Shown: piece after piece, positions 1 to 7,153 of the stretch
Layout: each line of letters opens with the position of its first letter
Numbering within the stretch: the first letter of the stretch is position 1
Source: Clostridia bacterium
Lineage (GTDB): Bacteria; Bacillota; Clostridia; Oscillospirales; Acutalibacteraceae
Length of the DNA: 64,000 bases
Direction: 5' to 3'
NCBI GenBank assembly: GCA_017631795.1
Contig: JAGBSO010000029.1
Coordinates: 1 to 64,000 of the forward strand
Made by a program: the position numbers and the translations under genes
The notes under the pieces: model-generated
Told to the model about the DNA's origin: nothing
Seen by the model: the letters and a program-made list of their open reading frames with translations, nothing else
The model's database searches: none

Positions 1-58
1 CGAACCGTCGACCTCTAGCGTGACAGGCTAGCGTTCTAACCAACTGAACTACCGGGCC
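1..58 (-). tRNA. tRNA-Asp (GTC), 3' end cut by the window edge
   Basis: Read on the minus strand, a GGCCCGG acceptor arm is followed by TA, a GTTC/GAAC D-stem and the anticodon loop CTGTCAC, giving anticodon GTC. The T-arm and 3' acceptor strand lie outside the window. It sits seven bases downstream of tRNA-Val in the same direction, so the two are probably co-transcribed. Confidence 0.9.
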
Positions 59-64
59 ACCTTT

Positions 65-140
65 TGGTGGGAACAACAGGGCTCGAACCTGTGACCCTCT
101 GCTTGTAAGGCAGATGCTCTCCCAGCTGAGCTATGCTCCC
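65..140 (-). tRNA. tRNA-Val (TAC)
   Basis: A complete cloverleaf on the minus strand: the acceptor arm GGGAGCA pairs with TGTTCCC-type 3' bases, the D-stem is GCTC/GAGC, the anticodon loop is CTTACAA with anticodon TAC, the T-loop is GTTCGAGCC, and CCA is encoded at the 3' end. Confidence 0.93.
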
Positions 141-291
141 ATTACCTTTGCGGCTTCAATAATATCACAAATTCCAAGACAACTGTCAATACCTTTTTTT
201 AATTTTTTTCAATTTTTTTCAGTGTTTTTCAAAACAACTGTATGCAGACGTTTCACTGTTGCTATTTTTTTATTGTATTCAGAAATTGTAT

Positions 292-318
292 AAAAAAAAC
301 AGGAGCCTTAGCTCCTGT
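292..318 (-). terminator. Rho-independent terminator of the 43-residue ORF transcript
   Basis: An 8-bp perfect stem ACAGGAGC/GCTCCTGT (299-306 with 311-318) is followed on the minus strand by a run of eight T (292-299). It closes the short transcript that starts near position 580. Confidence 0.85.
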
Positions 319-334
319 AAAATCCTGTTTTGAG

Positions 335-412
335 GCAACCTTAACGGTTGCTATATGTAAAAGCCCTGACGGGCATATTTTCGAAGTAAGAATCCGGCTC
401 TGCCTTCGCCGG
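335..412 (-). other. Three small hairpins in the 3' untranslated part of a small transcript
   Basis: Between the stop codon at 420 and the terminator at 292-318 there are three separate stem-loops: GCAACC/GGTTGC (335-351), GCCC/GGGC (363-374) and CCGGC/GCCGG (394-412). With the terminator this makes four consecutive hairpins in about 120 nt. The string could be the body of a small RNA; this is inference, and no known RNA family was recognised. Confidence 0.4.
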
Positions 413-419
413 ACGGCAA

Positions 420-551
420 TTATTCACCTAATACGCTGTAGATGCTTGAAAGTTCCATTGCCTTCCAGAGTCTTTTCCAAGAAAAAGCCTTTGATTCTTC
501 CATCTCTCTGAGGATTTTTACTTCACACTGACGGATAAGTTTATCTTTCAT
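420..551 (-). CDS. Small protein of 43 residues, function unknown
   Basis: The ORF begins MKDKLIRQCEVKI and ends SIYSVLGE. The chosen ATG at 551 lies 9 nt after a strong AAGGAG site; an in-frame ATG at 560 directly abuts that site and is less likely. A TTGACA/TATAAT promoter lies just upstream and a terminator just downstream, so this looks like a real single-gene unit. The product is basic and aromatic in its centre (SWKRLWKAME), probably one or two amphipathic helices, with no signal peptide or membrane span. I do not recognise a family. It may be a small soluble protein or a short ORF on a dual-function RNA, given the hairpins that follow. Confidence 0.6.
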   Translation of the reverse strand: MKDKLIRQCEVKILREMEESKAFSWKRLWKAMELSSIYSVLGE

Positions 552-586
552 TTGTTTCATCTCCTTTTTCTCTTGAGTACATCTTT

Positions 587-614
587 ATTATACTCATAAT
601 TTTCCATTTGTCAA
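587..614 (-). promoter_or_regulatory. Sigma-A type promoter of the 43-residue ORF
   Basis: On the minus strand TTGACA (609-614) and TATAAT (587-592) are separated by 16 nt, both perfect consensus hexamers. The next minus-strand ORF starts about 30 nt downstream. Confidence 0.85.
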
Positions 615-820
615 GTGATTTTGCACAAACAAGCCGCTTTATATTTGTGCAACATAAACAAACATGGCGTATATAAAAAGAGATGCAATATTAACATGTT
701 TTTACTGTATCGAAAAACCCTTTTGTGCAATTATTACAAACAACAGCATAATAATTACAGCACAATGACGAAGAGGGTCGTTTTTTTACTGCTGAACATA
801 AAAAAGTTTGTGAAATTTTT
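615..820. other. Intergenic AT-rich stretch with three TTTGTGCAA boxes
   Basis: No convincing gene was found here. The nonamer TTTGTGCAA or its complement appears at 621-629 (inverted), 644-652 and 722-730. No terminator for the downstream rluA-type gene is obvious. The short plus-strand frames have no ribosome binding site. Confidence 0.4.
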
Positions 821-1690
821 TCAGAAATTTTCCGGCAACAGTGCTTTAAAATCATCAGGAAACGGTACTTCAAAATGCAATTCTTCTCCTGTAACGGGAT
901 GAACGAAATCAAGTATACCGCAATGAAGTGCTGCTCTGCCGATTCTTTTGTCATCACTGCCGTACATATCGTCACCGCAAAGTGGTGATCCCTGTGAAGA
1001 GAAATGAACTCTTATCTGATGCGTTCTGCCTGTTTCGAGATTTATTTTAAGCAAGGAGTTGCTTCCGTCTGTCCAGAGTGATTCCCAATGCGTTATGGCA
1101 TAGTCGCCCTCATCACCAGCAGCACGCAGTGTTTTCATGGGGTCAGGTCTGTAAATACATCTGTCAATAGTTCCGTTGCCTTTATACTCCCCTTTTACAA
1201 CAGCAAAATACTGTTTTGTGAAATTGCCGGAGAGTCTTGATGCCGCATATTTATTGAGTGCACACAAAACAAGGCCTGAGGTACTCTTATCAAGTCTTCC
1301 TACCGCTCTGAAAATCACATTCTGCCCTTTTTTCAGAAAATATGCAGCTGCGGCATTTGCAAGCGTATCTCCCTGATGATTATGAGTAGGATGCATTGCA
1401 AGTCCTGCAGGTTTATTTATGACAATTATATCATTATCTTCATAAACCACATCAAGCGGATATTCAACAGGCTCGATTTCATTATTATCTTCAGGAATGT
1501 TGACAGCAAGAATATCACCCTTATGCAACATATCAACAGTCCTGATATGTTCACCGTTGAGTGTTATTCCTTTTTCAATTCTTTTAAGTGAGTTGACGAG
1601 CCTTGCGGAAAGTTTTGCTTCACCACGGAGGTATGCAACTACTTTTTTTCCGTCATAGCTATCATCTATTATAAATTCTATATGTCGCAT
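821..1690 (-). CDS. RluA-family 23S/tRNA pseudouridine synthase
   Basis: This 289-residue protein isomerises uridine to pseudouridine in structured RNA. Residues 1-65 look like a small S4-type RNA-binding module. The catalytic domain follows and contains GRLDKSTSG at 131-139 with the family's catalytic Asp at 134, VINKPAGLAMHP near 90, and the C-terminal ETGRTHQIRVH segment that contacts the substrate. Length fits the RluA/RluD family. It follows ilvE but a terminator lies between them. Which uridine is modified cannot be told from sequence, so no gene symbol is given. Confidence 0.9.
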   Translation of the reverse strand: MRHIEFIIDDSYDGKKVVAYLRGEAKLSARLVNSLKRIEKGITLNGEHIRTVDMLHKGDILAVNIPEDNNEIEPVEYPLDVVYEDNDIIVINKPAGLAMHPTHNHQGDTLANAAAAYFLKKGQNVIFRAVGRLDKSTSGLVLCALNKYAASRLSGNFTKQYFAVVKGEYKGNGTIDRCIYRPDPMKTLRAAGDEGDYAITHWESLWTDGSNSLLKINLETGRTHQIRVHFSSQGSPLCGDDMYGSDDKRIGRAALHCGILDFVHPVTGEELHFEVPFPDDFKALLPENF

Positions 1691-1704
1691 AAAAACTCCG
1701 TAAA

Positions 1705-1734
1705 CAAAAAATTCAGGGCTGCGGAAAACAGCCC
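1705..1734 (-). terminator. Terminator after ilvE
   Basis: A GGGCTG/CAGCCC stem (1716-1721 with 1729-1734) is followed on the minus strand by GAATTTTTTG. It lies 10 nt past the ilvE stop codon and just before the start of the rluA-type gene. Confidence 0.7.
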
Positions 1735-1743
1735 CGTAAAAAA

Positions 1744-2808
1744 TCAGATTTTAACACTCCAGCCTTCGGGACCTTCGATTTTGCCCCACTGGATGCCTGT
1801 AAGTGTATCGTAGAGTTTCTGTGAAACTGCACCGATTTCACCGTTATTGATAGGCATAATCTTATCTCCCCACTTGAGTTCACCGATGGGAGAAATAACT
1901 GCTGCTGTACCGCTGCCGAATGCTTCAAGAAGTCTGCCGTCGTCATAAGCCTGTGCAAGTTCATCAATTGAAAGTCTTCTTTCAGAAACATTCATGCCCC
2001 ATGACTTCATGATTTCGATACATGACATTCTTGTGATACCGCTGAGAATTGCCCCCTGGAAGTCAGGTGTTACAACTTCACCGTCAAGAACAAAGAATAC
2101 GTTCATAGCGCCGACTTCTTCGATATACTTTCTTTCAACACCGTCAAGCCAGAGAACCTGAGCATAACCTGCTTTATCAGCATCGTCCTGAGCTTTGAGA
2201 CCTGCAGCATAGTTACCGCCTGTCTTGGCAGCACCCATACCGCCTTTGACAGCACGGACATAATTATTCTCAACATAGATTTTAACGGGATTGAGCCCCT
2301 GAGGATAATATGCACCTACGGGTGAAAGGATAATAACGAAAAGAAGATGTTTTGCAGCGTGAACACCAAGGTGTGCATCAACAGCAAAAATAAAGGGACG
2401 GATGTAAAGTGATGTGCCTTCTGCAGAAGGAATCCAGTCTTCATCAACTTTTACAAGAGCCTTGATTGCTTCAACTGCAAACTCCTCATCAATCTGAGGA
2501 ATGCAAAGACGTTCATTTGAAATATTAAGTCTTGCCATGTTTCTGTCAGGTCTGAAAAGTCTGATGTCACCGTTTTCACAACGATATGCCTTAAGACCTT
2601 CAAATACTTCCTGACCGTAATGAAGACACATTGCAGCAGGATCAAGTTCAATAGGACCATAGGGTACGATTCTGGGGTCATGCCAACCCTGACCTTCGTC
2701 ATAGTTCATGATAAACATATGATCAGTATAATAATTACCGAAACCGAGTTTGCTTTCGTCAGCAGGCTTCACTTTCGGATTTGTTGTTTTTTCAATTCTT
2801 ATCTCCAT
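1744..2808 (-). CDS. ilvE: Branched-chain amino acid aminotransferase
   Basis: This fold-type IV PLP enzyme interconverts Leu, Ile and Val with their 2-oxo acids, using 2-oxoglutarate/glutamate. The 354-residue product has the class II BCAT layout: GQEVFEGLKAYR near 65, SLYIRPF near 133, and KTGGNYA, whose Lys (about residue 195) should form the Schiff base. The C-terminal half holds SGITRMSCIEI and GSGTAAVISPIG, which bind the cofactor phosphate. The ATG at 2808 is preferred over an in-frame GTG at 2817 because the GTG abuts the AGGAAG ribosome binding site. It is a single-gene unit with its own promoter and terminator. The promoter carries a palindrome, so repression by a dedicated regulator is likely. 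Confidence 0.95.
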   Translation of the reverse strand: MEIRIEKTTNPKVKPADESKLGFGNYYTDHMFIMNYDEGQGWHDPRIVPYGPIELDPAAMCLHYGQEVFEGLKAYRCENGDIRLFRPDRNMARLNISNERLCIPQIDEEFAVEAIKALVKVDEDWIPSAEGTSLYIRPFIFAVDAHLGVHAAKHLLFVIILSPVGAYYPQGLNPVKIYVENNYVRAVKGGMGAAKTGGNYAAGLKAQDDADKAGYAQVLWLDGVERKYIEEVGAMNVFFVLDGEVVTPDFQGAILSGITRMSCIEIMKSWGMNVSERRLSIDELAQAYDDGRLLEAFGSGTAAVISPIGELKWGDKIMPINNGEIGAVSQKLYDTLTGIQWGKIEGPEGWSVKI

Positions 2809-2834
2809 CTGAGACACTTCCTATTCATAAATTA

Positions 2835-2876
2835 AATGCTGATACTAATTTTAGTACCAGCATTGAAAAAAGTCAA
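2835..2876 (-). promoter_or_regulatory. ilvE promoter with a palindromic operator over the -10
   Basis: On the minus strand TTGACT (2871-2876) and TAAAAT (2848-2853) are 17 nt apart. An inverted repeat covers 2835-2864: outer arms AATGCTG/CAGCATT and inner arms TACTAA/TTAGTA around TT. The palindrome overlaps the -10 and start site, the usual position for a repressor. There is no T-run after it, so it is not a terminator. Confidence 0.65.
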
Positions 2877-2889
2877 TATCTGATTAAAA

Positions 2890-3597
2890 TTATTTCTTCT
2901 TCATCACGAAGAAAATTACAATAGCAATAATAACTGCGATTGTTGCCACAGACAATCCCACAAGAACTGCAACTGATGATGAACTCATAGTATCATCTAT
3001 AGGTACAGCAGGAGCTGTTGTTCCGGCTGTTGTGACACCTGCACCGACGATATTTTCAGCAGTTGTTGAACCTGCATCATATGTAGTGGGAGCATTTGTC
3101 ACAGGCATATTTTCCTGAGGAACACCGACAGCAACTGTTGACCCTGCAGGATTTGTGTTCGCAATGATAACATTGGGAGATCCGCCTGCAGAAGGTTTTG
3201 TTGTAGCAGTATTTGAACCGTCTGATGTTCCGAGTCCGCCACCGATTGCATCTTCAATCATACCGACACCGCTTGAAAAAGCATCTGTTACCAGACCGAG
3301 AACACTGTCGAGCGCAAGGTTATCACCCATTCCGCCGAGAAGAGCACCGATATCCATATCACCGATACTGCCGAGGTCAATATCGCCGAGACCGGCTCCT
3401 CCGAGCAATGATGACAACTGATCCTGCATTGATTCCTGTGTTTCAGGATCTGCAGATTCATACTGTTCACCCAGATCGCCGAGCTGTTGTTCGATTCTGT
3501 CCTGAATTGTTTCTGCAAATGCATTTGATGCAAATGCAAACATCAGAATTATGGTAAGCAATACTGCCGAAATTTTTTTAACAGCAGTGATTTTCAT
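2890..3597 (-). CDS. Secreted, C-terminally membrane-anchored protein of unknown function
   Basis: The 235-residue product has a clear signal peptide (residues 1-29, basic start, hydrophobic core, SNAFA cleavage site) and a single C-terminal transmembrane segment (about 208-231) ending in KKK, so it should sit on the outer face of the cell membrane. Between them lie a short acidic helical segment (EQQLGDLGEQYESADPETQE), a glycine/aspartate-rich repeat-like stretch (GDIDLGSIGDMDIGALLGG) and a Thr/Ala/Pro-rich linker typical of extracellular stalks. No LPXTG motif and no catalytic domain were seen. It has its own TTGACA/TAAAAT promoter. Function unknown. Confidence 0.7.
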   Translation of the reverse strand: MKITAVKKISAVLLTIILMFAFASNAFAETIQDRIEQQLGDLGEQYESADPETQESMQDQLSSLLGGAGLGDIDLGSIGDMDIGALLGGMGDNLALDSVLGLVTDAFSSGVGMIEDAIGGGLGTSDGSNTATTKPSAGGSPNVIIANTNPAGSTVAVGVPQENMPVTNAPTTYDAGSTTAENIVGAGVTTAGTTAPAVPIDDTMSSSSVAVLVGLSVATIAVIIAIVIFFVMKKK

Positions 3598-3632
3598 TTT
3601 TTCTTCACCCTTTTAAGAAATATATTCATCTT

Positions 3633-3661
3633 ATTTTACAACATAAAACTAAAAATGTCAA
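3633..3661 (-). promoter_or_regulatory. Promoter of the anchored secreted protein
   Basis: TTGACA (3656-3661) and TAAAAT (3633-3638) on the minus strand with a 17-nt spacer, about 35 nt before an AAGGGTGA ribosome binding site and the ATG at 3597. Confidence 0.8.
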
Positions 3662-3671
3662 ATATATTCTT

Positions 3672-3697
3672 AAAAACAAACCGGAAATTTCTTCCGG
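3672..3697 (-). terminator. Terminator after the LysM/M14 gene
   Basis: CCGGAA/TTCCGG stem (3681-3686 with 3692-3697), followed on the minus strand by TTTGTTTTT. It lies 11 nt past the stop codon at 3709. Confidence 0.7.
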
Positions 3698-3708
3698 AAT
3701 ATCCGAAG

Positions 3709-4623
3709 TCAACAATCTGTTTTACAAGCTGATTTTGCAAGTCCTGCAACGAGTATACCTATGTTATCACGATAGATTTTATCAAACTGTGTTATCGGAT
3801 AGTTCATATTCAGATCTGTTTCCGATATATTTATTTTCCGTCCGTCAGGTAAAATTATTTCTGAAATTTTTTCTGCGGTGTCTTTATAATCAGAATCTGA
3901 AAGGGCACCTGTCACAACATCAACACCGTCAGGATTCACGACAGGCACGGTATAAAGCGTTGTTTCCGAATAAAGACTTGCCGCATCTTCTCCGTTTATT
4001 CTTCCGCCGAACGCATATGCAGAAGCGTATTGCTCCAGAAATTTAAGCAGCAACGGAGTTGTTATCCATTCAGCCGCATGATGTGAAGCATTGTGAACAA
4101 CTTCTCTGCTGCCTGTGCCTGTTTTTATGCAGTAAATATCACTTCCCTTGACACTTTTTCCTGCAACCGACAACTCCATAAAAGGATACCGTGTTATCAG
4201 TCCCTGAACAACAAGTTTTACAAGATATGATGAATACGGAATATCACATGGCACAACATTGAAACCGAAGGGAATATTTATCTTTTGCCCCACTTTTAAA
4301 AAGTTTTCATTGATATCGGGATTTGCAAGCATTATTGCGCTGACGCTTGTTGAGTATTTGTTTGCAAGAAGCCAGTAAGTATCGCCTCTTTTAAGGGAAT
4401 ATCTGAAAAAACCTTTTATATATTTTTCAAGAACACTCCATGTTTCAGCTCCTATCACACCATCAGTATCAAGACGGTTCAGATATTGAAAATATCTCAC
4501 TGACGATTCTGTTTTAATACCGAAAATGCCGTCAAGTGTACCGTTATAAAAACATGCTCTTTTAAGGGCAAGCTGAGCCATACTGACAAGCGAACCGCTG
4601 TTGCCTTTTCTCAGAATTTTCAT
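3709..4623 (-). CDS. Peptidoglycan-binding/LysM M14-type peptidase with an internal deletion
   Basis: The 304-residue product resembles gamma-D-glutamyl-diamino-acid peptidases of family M14. In order: a peptidoglycan-binding domain (about 1-70, NGTLDGIFGIKTESSVRYFQ), a LysM domain (about 75-125) and an M14 domain from about 135. The M14 part has the first zinc ligands (HNASHHAAEW) and the substrate motif PVVNPDGVDVV. After DLNMNYP it jumps to ITQFDKIYRDNIGILV, which looks like the normal last helix. The roughly 100 residues expected between these, holding the third zinc His and catalytic Glu, are missing. The start at 4623 follows CAGGGTGA; the longer frame to 4671 lacks a ribosome binding site. 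Probably inactive as a peptidase but still able to bind wall. Confidence 0.75.
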   Translation of the reverse strand: MKILRKGNSGSLVSMAQLALKRACFYNGTLDGIFGIKTESSVRYFQYLNRLDTDGVIGAETWSVLEKYIKGFFRYSLKRGDTYWLLANKYSTSVSAIMLANPDINENFLKVGQKINIPFGFNVVPCDIPYSSYLVKLVVQGLITRYPFMELSVAGKSVKGSDIYCIKTGTGSREVVHNASHHAAEWITTPLLLKFLEQYASAYAFGGRINGEDAASLYSETTLYTVPVVNPDGVDVVTGALSDSDYKDTAEKISEIILPDGRKINISETDLNMNYPITQFDKIYRDNIGILVAGLAKSACKTDC

Positions 4624-4673
4624 AAAATCACCCTGATCGTTATGTGTTTTTTTGCGCACAACCCTGAACAAAA

Positions 4674-4769
4674 CTATTGACTTTGCAAAAGAATTATGCT
4701 ATACATATATATGTAAGACATACCAGTCAGATATGTCAGTAAAATACGATTTCTTCTAACGTTTTTCAT
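4674..4769 (-). CDS. Possible 31-residue membrane peptide upstream of the M14 gene
   Basis: A short ORF begins MKNVRRNRILLTYLTG and ends SIILLQSQ. A GAAGGAG ribosome binding site lies 8 nt before its ATG, and the next minus-strand gene starts 50 nt after its stop. The basic start followed by about 18 hydrophobic and aromatic residues suggests one membrane-spanning helix. Its 3' end overlaps a good plus-strand promoter for glmS, so part of the sequence is under another constraint. It may be a leader peptide or a small membrane protein; no family was recognised. Confidence 0.4.
   Translation of the reverse strand: MKNVRRNRILLTYLTGMSYIYMYSIILLQSQ
4677..4705 (+). promoter_or_regulatory. Probable glmS promoter
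   Basis: TTGACT (4677-4682) and TATACA (4700-4705) with a 17-nt spacer on the plus strand. It would give a leader of about 165 nt before the glmS start codon. Confidence 0.65.
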
Positions 4770-4784
4770 AATATACTCCTTCAA

Positions 4785-4818
4785 GAAACAGCATCCGGTG
4801 CAAATCGGGTGCTGTTTC
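4785..4818. other. Long hairpin between the 31-residue ORF and glmS
   Basis: A 12-bp stem with one G-T pair: GAAACAGCATCC (4785-4796) against GGGTGCTGTTTC (4807-4818) around a 10-nt loop. There is no T-run on either side. In the glmS leader it ends about 60 nt before the ATG; on the other strand it lies directly before the ribosome binding site of the 31-residue ORF. The conserved core of the glmS ribozyme is not present. Confidence 0.5.
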
Positions 4819-4879
4819 GTGTTAAAAGCAGATATATGGGCATAATCTTTTATGTAACCATCAGAAAAGGAGTTTTGTT

Positions 4880-6703
4880 ATGTGCGGAATTATCGGCTAT
4901 ACAGGAAATGACAATGCAAAAGAAATATTGCTCGACGGTCTGAGCGCACTTGAATACAGAGGATATGATTCTGCCGGAATGAGCTTATTCAAAAACAACG
5001 ACATCATAACTGTAAAAACACAGGGCAGAGTTTCTGAATTAAGCAAAAAAGCATCAGCTCAGTTTTCTGAAAAAACATTCTGCGGAATAGGTCACACACG
5101 CTGGGCAACACACGGAAAACCGTCTGAAACCAATGCACATCCTCACGGCACGGAAAATGTGATGATTGTGCATAACGGAATTATTGAAAACTATAAAGAG
5201 CTTAAAAATGAACTGGGCAATGTCAATTTTTATTCTGACACAGACACAGAAGTTGTTGCAAAAATCATTGATAAAGAATACAGAAAAACCCGTGACCCGA
5301 TAAAATCAATAATAAACACGCACAGACTGCTGAAAGGCTCTTACGCACTTGGAATTATTTTTGCAGATATACCCGACACGGTTTTTGCTCTGAAAAAAGA
5401 CAGTCCGTTACTTATCGGAACCGGCAAAAACGGAATGTTCATAGCATCGGATATTTCGGCATTCCTGAAATATACAGACAGATATATACGTCTCTCTGAC
5501 GGTGATACTGCAATGATAACAAAAGAATGCGTCTGTGTTTTTGCTGCAGACGGAAACAAAAAAACGATATCAGAAGAAAGATCCGTGAAAAATGCAGACG
5601 TAACGGGAAAAGGTAATTTCAATCATTTCATGCTCAAAGAAATATTTGATGAGCCTGATGCAATGAGAAACACTTTCGGCAGTCTGACAAAAGATTTTCT
5701 GCCTGATTTTTCTGCAACAATTCCCGATGATTCGTTTTTTGAGGATATCGGTACAATTCATATTGTCGCCTGCGGGACAGCTCTTCATGCAGGGCTTCAG
5801 GGAAAATATTTCATTGAAAAACTTGCAAAAATTCCCGTGACAACCGAAACTGCAGGGGAATTCCGATATTCAGACCCGATACTCAGAGAAAATGATTTAG
5901 CAATAATTATTTCACAGTCCGGTGAAACAGCGGATTCACTTGCGGCACTGAGAATGCTCAACAAAAAACATATCCGCACATTATCTGTTGTAAACACACC
6001 GGGGTCAACGATTGCAGAAGAATCCGGAAAAGTGGTTTTCACCCTTGCCGGACAGGAAATTGCCGTTGCATCAACAAAAGCATACAATGTTCAATGTGAA
6101 GTGATGCTTTTTCTTGCTCTTAAAACTGCACTTGTAAAAAAGACGCTGACAAGTGCTGAAGTGAAAAATATTCTGCATTCTTTCAGCAGAGTTTTTACAG
6201 ATTCAATCCCGACAATTCTCAGCAACAATACACCATTCAGAAAAGCTGCAGAAATTCTTTCGGGATGTAAAAATGCGTTTTTCATCGGCAGAGGATATGA
6301 TAATTATTCAGGACAGGAAGCATCGCTGAAACTCAAGGAAATATCATACATCCACTCGGAAGCTTATGCCGCAGGTGAGCTGAAACACGGCACAATCTCA
6401 CTCATTGAAGAAGGCACTCCCGTAATATCAATTGCAACGGATAAAAAATTCTATGAAAAAATGAGAAGTAATATTGAAGAAGTCAAATCAAGAGGCGCTG
6501 TGGTCATTTCCGTATGCTGTGAAAATGCTCAGATTATAAAAGAAATTTCAGATTGCGTAATCACCGTGCCGAATGGGACATTTGCAGAAAATCCCTTTAC
6601 GACGGCAACTGCAATACAACTTCTTGCATATTACACAGCCCTTGAAATGAATCGGGATATAGACAAACCGAGAAATCTGGCAAAATCCGTAACTGTGGAA
6701 TAA
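4880..6703 (+). CDS. glmS: Glutamine-fructose-6-phosphate aminotransferase (isomerising)
   Basis: GlmS makes glucosamine-6-phosphate from fructose-6-phosphate and glutamine, the first step to UDP-GlcNAc for peptidoglycan. The 607-residue protein starts MCGIIGY, leaving Cys2 as the N-terminal nucleophile of the class II glutaminase domain (1 to about 220; GHTRWATHG and NAHPH are typical). Two SIS sugar-isomerase domains follow (about 280-420 and 450-590; SQSGETADSLAAL, CGTALHAG, EIAVASTKAY), and it ends KPRNLAKSVTVE like the family. The ATG follows AAGGAG. No glmS ribozyme is visible in the leader, though a strong hairpin is. It is followed by a separately promoted regulator. Confidence 0.97.
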   Translation: MCGIIGYTGNDNAKEILLDGLSALEYRGYDSAGMSLFKNNDIITVKTQGRVSELSKKASAQFSEKTFCGIGHTRWATHGKPSETNAHPHGTENVMIVHNGIIENYKELKNELGNVNFYSDTDTEVVAKIIDKEYRKTRDPIKSIINTHRLLKGSYALGIIFADIPDTVFALKKDSPLLIGTGKNGMFIASDISAFLKYTDRYIRLSDGDTAMITKECVCVFAADGNKKTISEERSVKNADVTGKGNFNHFMLKEIFDEPDAMRNTFGSLTKDFLPDFSATIPDDSFFEDIGTIHIVACGTALHAGLQGKYFIEKLAKIPVTTETAGEFRYSDPILRENDLAIIISQSGETADSLAALRMLNKKHIRTLSVVNTPGSTIAEESGKVVFTLAGQEIAVASTKAYNVQCEVMLFLALKTALVKKTLTSAEVKNILHSFSRVFTDSIPTILSNNTPFRKAAEILSGCKNAFFIGRGYDNYSGQEASLKLKEISYIHSEAYAAGELKHGTISLIEEGTPVISIATDKKFYEKMRSNIEEVKSRGAVVISVCCENAQIIKEISDCVITVPNGTFAENPFTTATAIQLLAYYTALEMNRDIDKPRNLAKSVTVE

Positions 6704-6707
6704 CACC

Positions 6708-6736
6708 TTGAAAAAATGATAAATATATGGTATTAT
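6708..6736 (+). promoter_or_regulatory. Promoter of the MntR-like regulator
   Basis: TTGAAA (6708-6713) and TATTAT (6731-6736) with a 17-nt spacer, a few bases after the glmS stop and 17 nt before the start codon of the regulator, so the leader is very short. Confidence 0.65.
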
Positions 6737-6753
6737 AAATAAAGGTGATTATT

Positions 6754-7119
6754 ATGCATATTCAGGAATCCGGAGAAATGTATCTTGAAACGATTCTGAT
6801 TCTGTCAAAAAAACTTGAACATGTCAGAGCAGTTGATATCGGCGAATATATGGGTTATTCAAAGCCCAGTGTAAGCCGTGCTGTGGGACTTCTCAGAAAC
6901 GGCGGTTTTATTTCTGTTGACGACAACGGACACATCACTCTTACAGAATCCGGAAAAAATCATGCAGACAAGATTTTTGAGCGTCACAGTATTCTGACTT
7001 CAATTCTCACATCCATCGGTGTCAGTGAAGAAACCGCATCGGAAGATGCCTGCAAAATTGAGCATGTTTTAAGTGACGAAACATTTGAAGCAATAAAAAG
7101 AATTCAGACAAAAAAATAA
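6754..7119 (+). CDS. DtxR/MntR-family metal-dependent transcriptional regulator
   Basis: The 121-residue protein has an N-terminal winged helix (about 1-65; recognition helix near YSKPSVSRAVGLLR) and a helical dimerisation domain. Candidate metal ligands match the MntR pattern: acidic residues in ESGEMYLETI near the start, a His in KIFERHSILTSIL, and Glu/His in DACKIEHVLSDETF near the end. The SH3-like FeoA domain of longer DtxR proteins is absent, as in MntR. The ATG at 6754 follows AAAGGTGA; a GTG at 6745 lies inside that site. It likely represses or tunes Mn(II) or Fe(II) uptake elsewhere; no transporter gene is adjacent. A terminator shared with the opposing rlmA follows. Confidence 0.85.
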   Translation: MHIQESGEMYLETILILSKKLEHVRAVDIGEYMGYSKPSVSRAVGLLRNGGFISVDDNGHITLTESGKNHADKIFERHSILTSILTSIGVSEETASEDACKIEHVLSDETFEAIKRIQTKK

Positions 7120-7125
7120 ATAAGA

Positions 7126-7152
7126 GCGATACTGAAAAAGTATCGCTTTTTT
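7126..7152. terminator. Terminator between the convergent mntR-like and rlmA genes
   Basis: GCGATACT/AGTATCGC stem (7126-7133 with 7139-7146), GAAAA loop, then six T. It lies between two convergent stop codons; the T-run favours the plus strand. Confidence 0.85.
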
Positions 7153-7153
7153 A

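Noticed and set aside
2818-2890. T-box or leader-peptide attenuator upstream of ilvE
   Set aside because: The space between promoter and start codon is only about 35 bases, too short for a T-box; the inverted repeat overlaps the -10 and has no T-run.
4712-4879. glmS ribozyme in the glmS leader
   Set aside because: The conserved catalytic core and the cleavage-site context of the ribozyme are absent; only one long hairpin is present.
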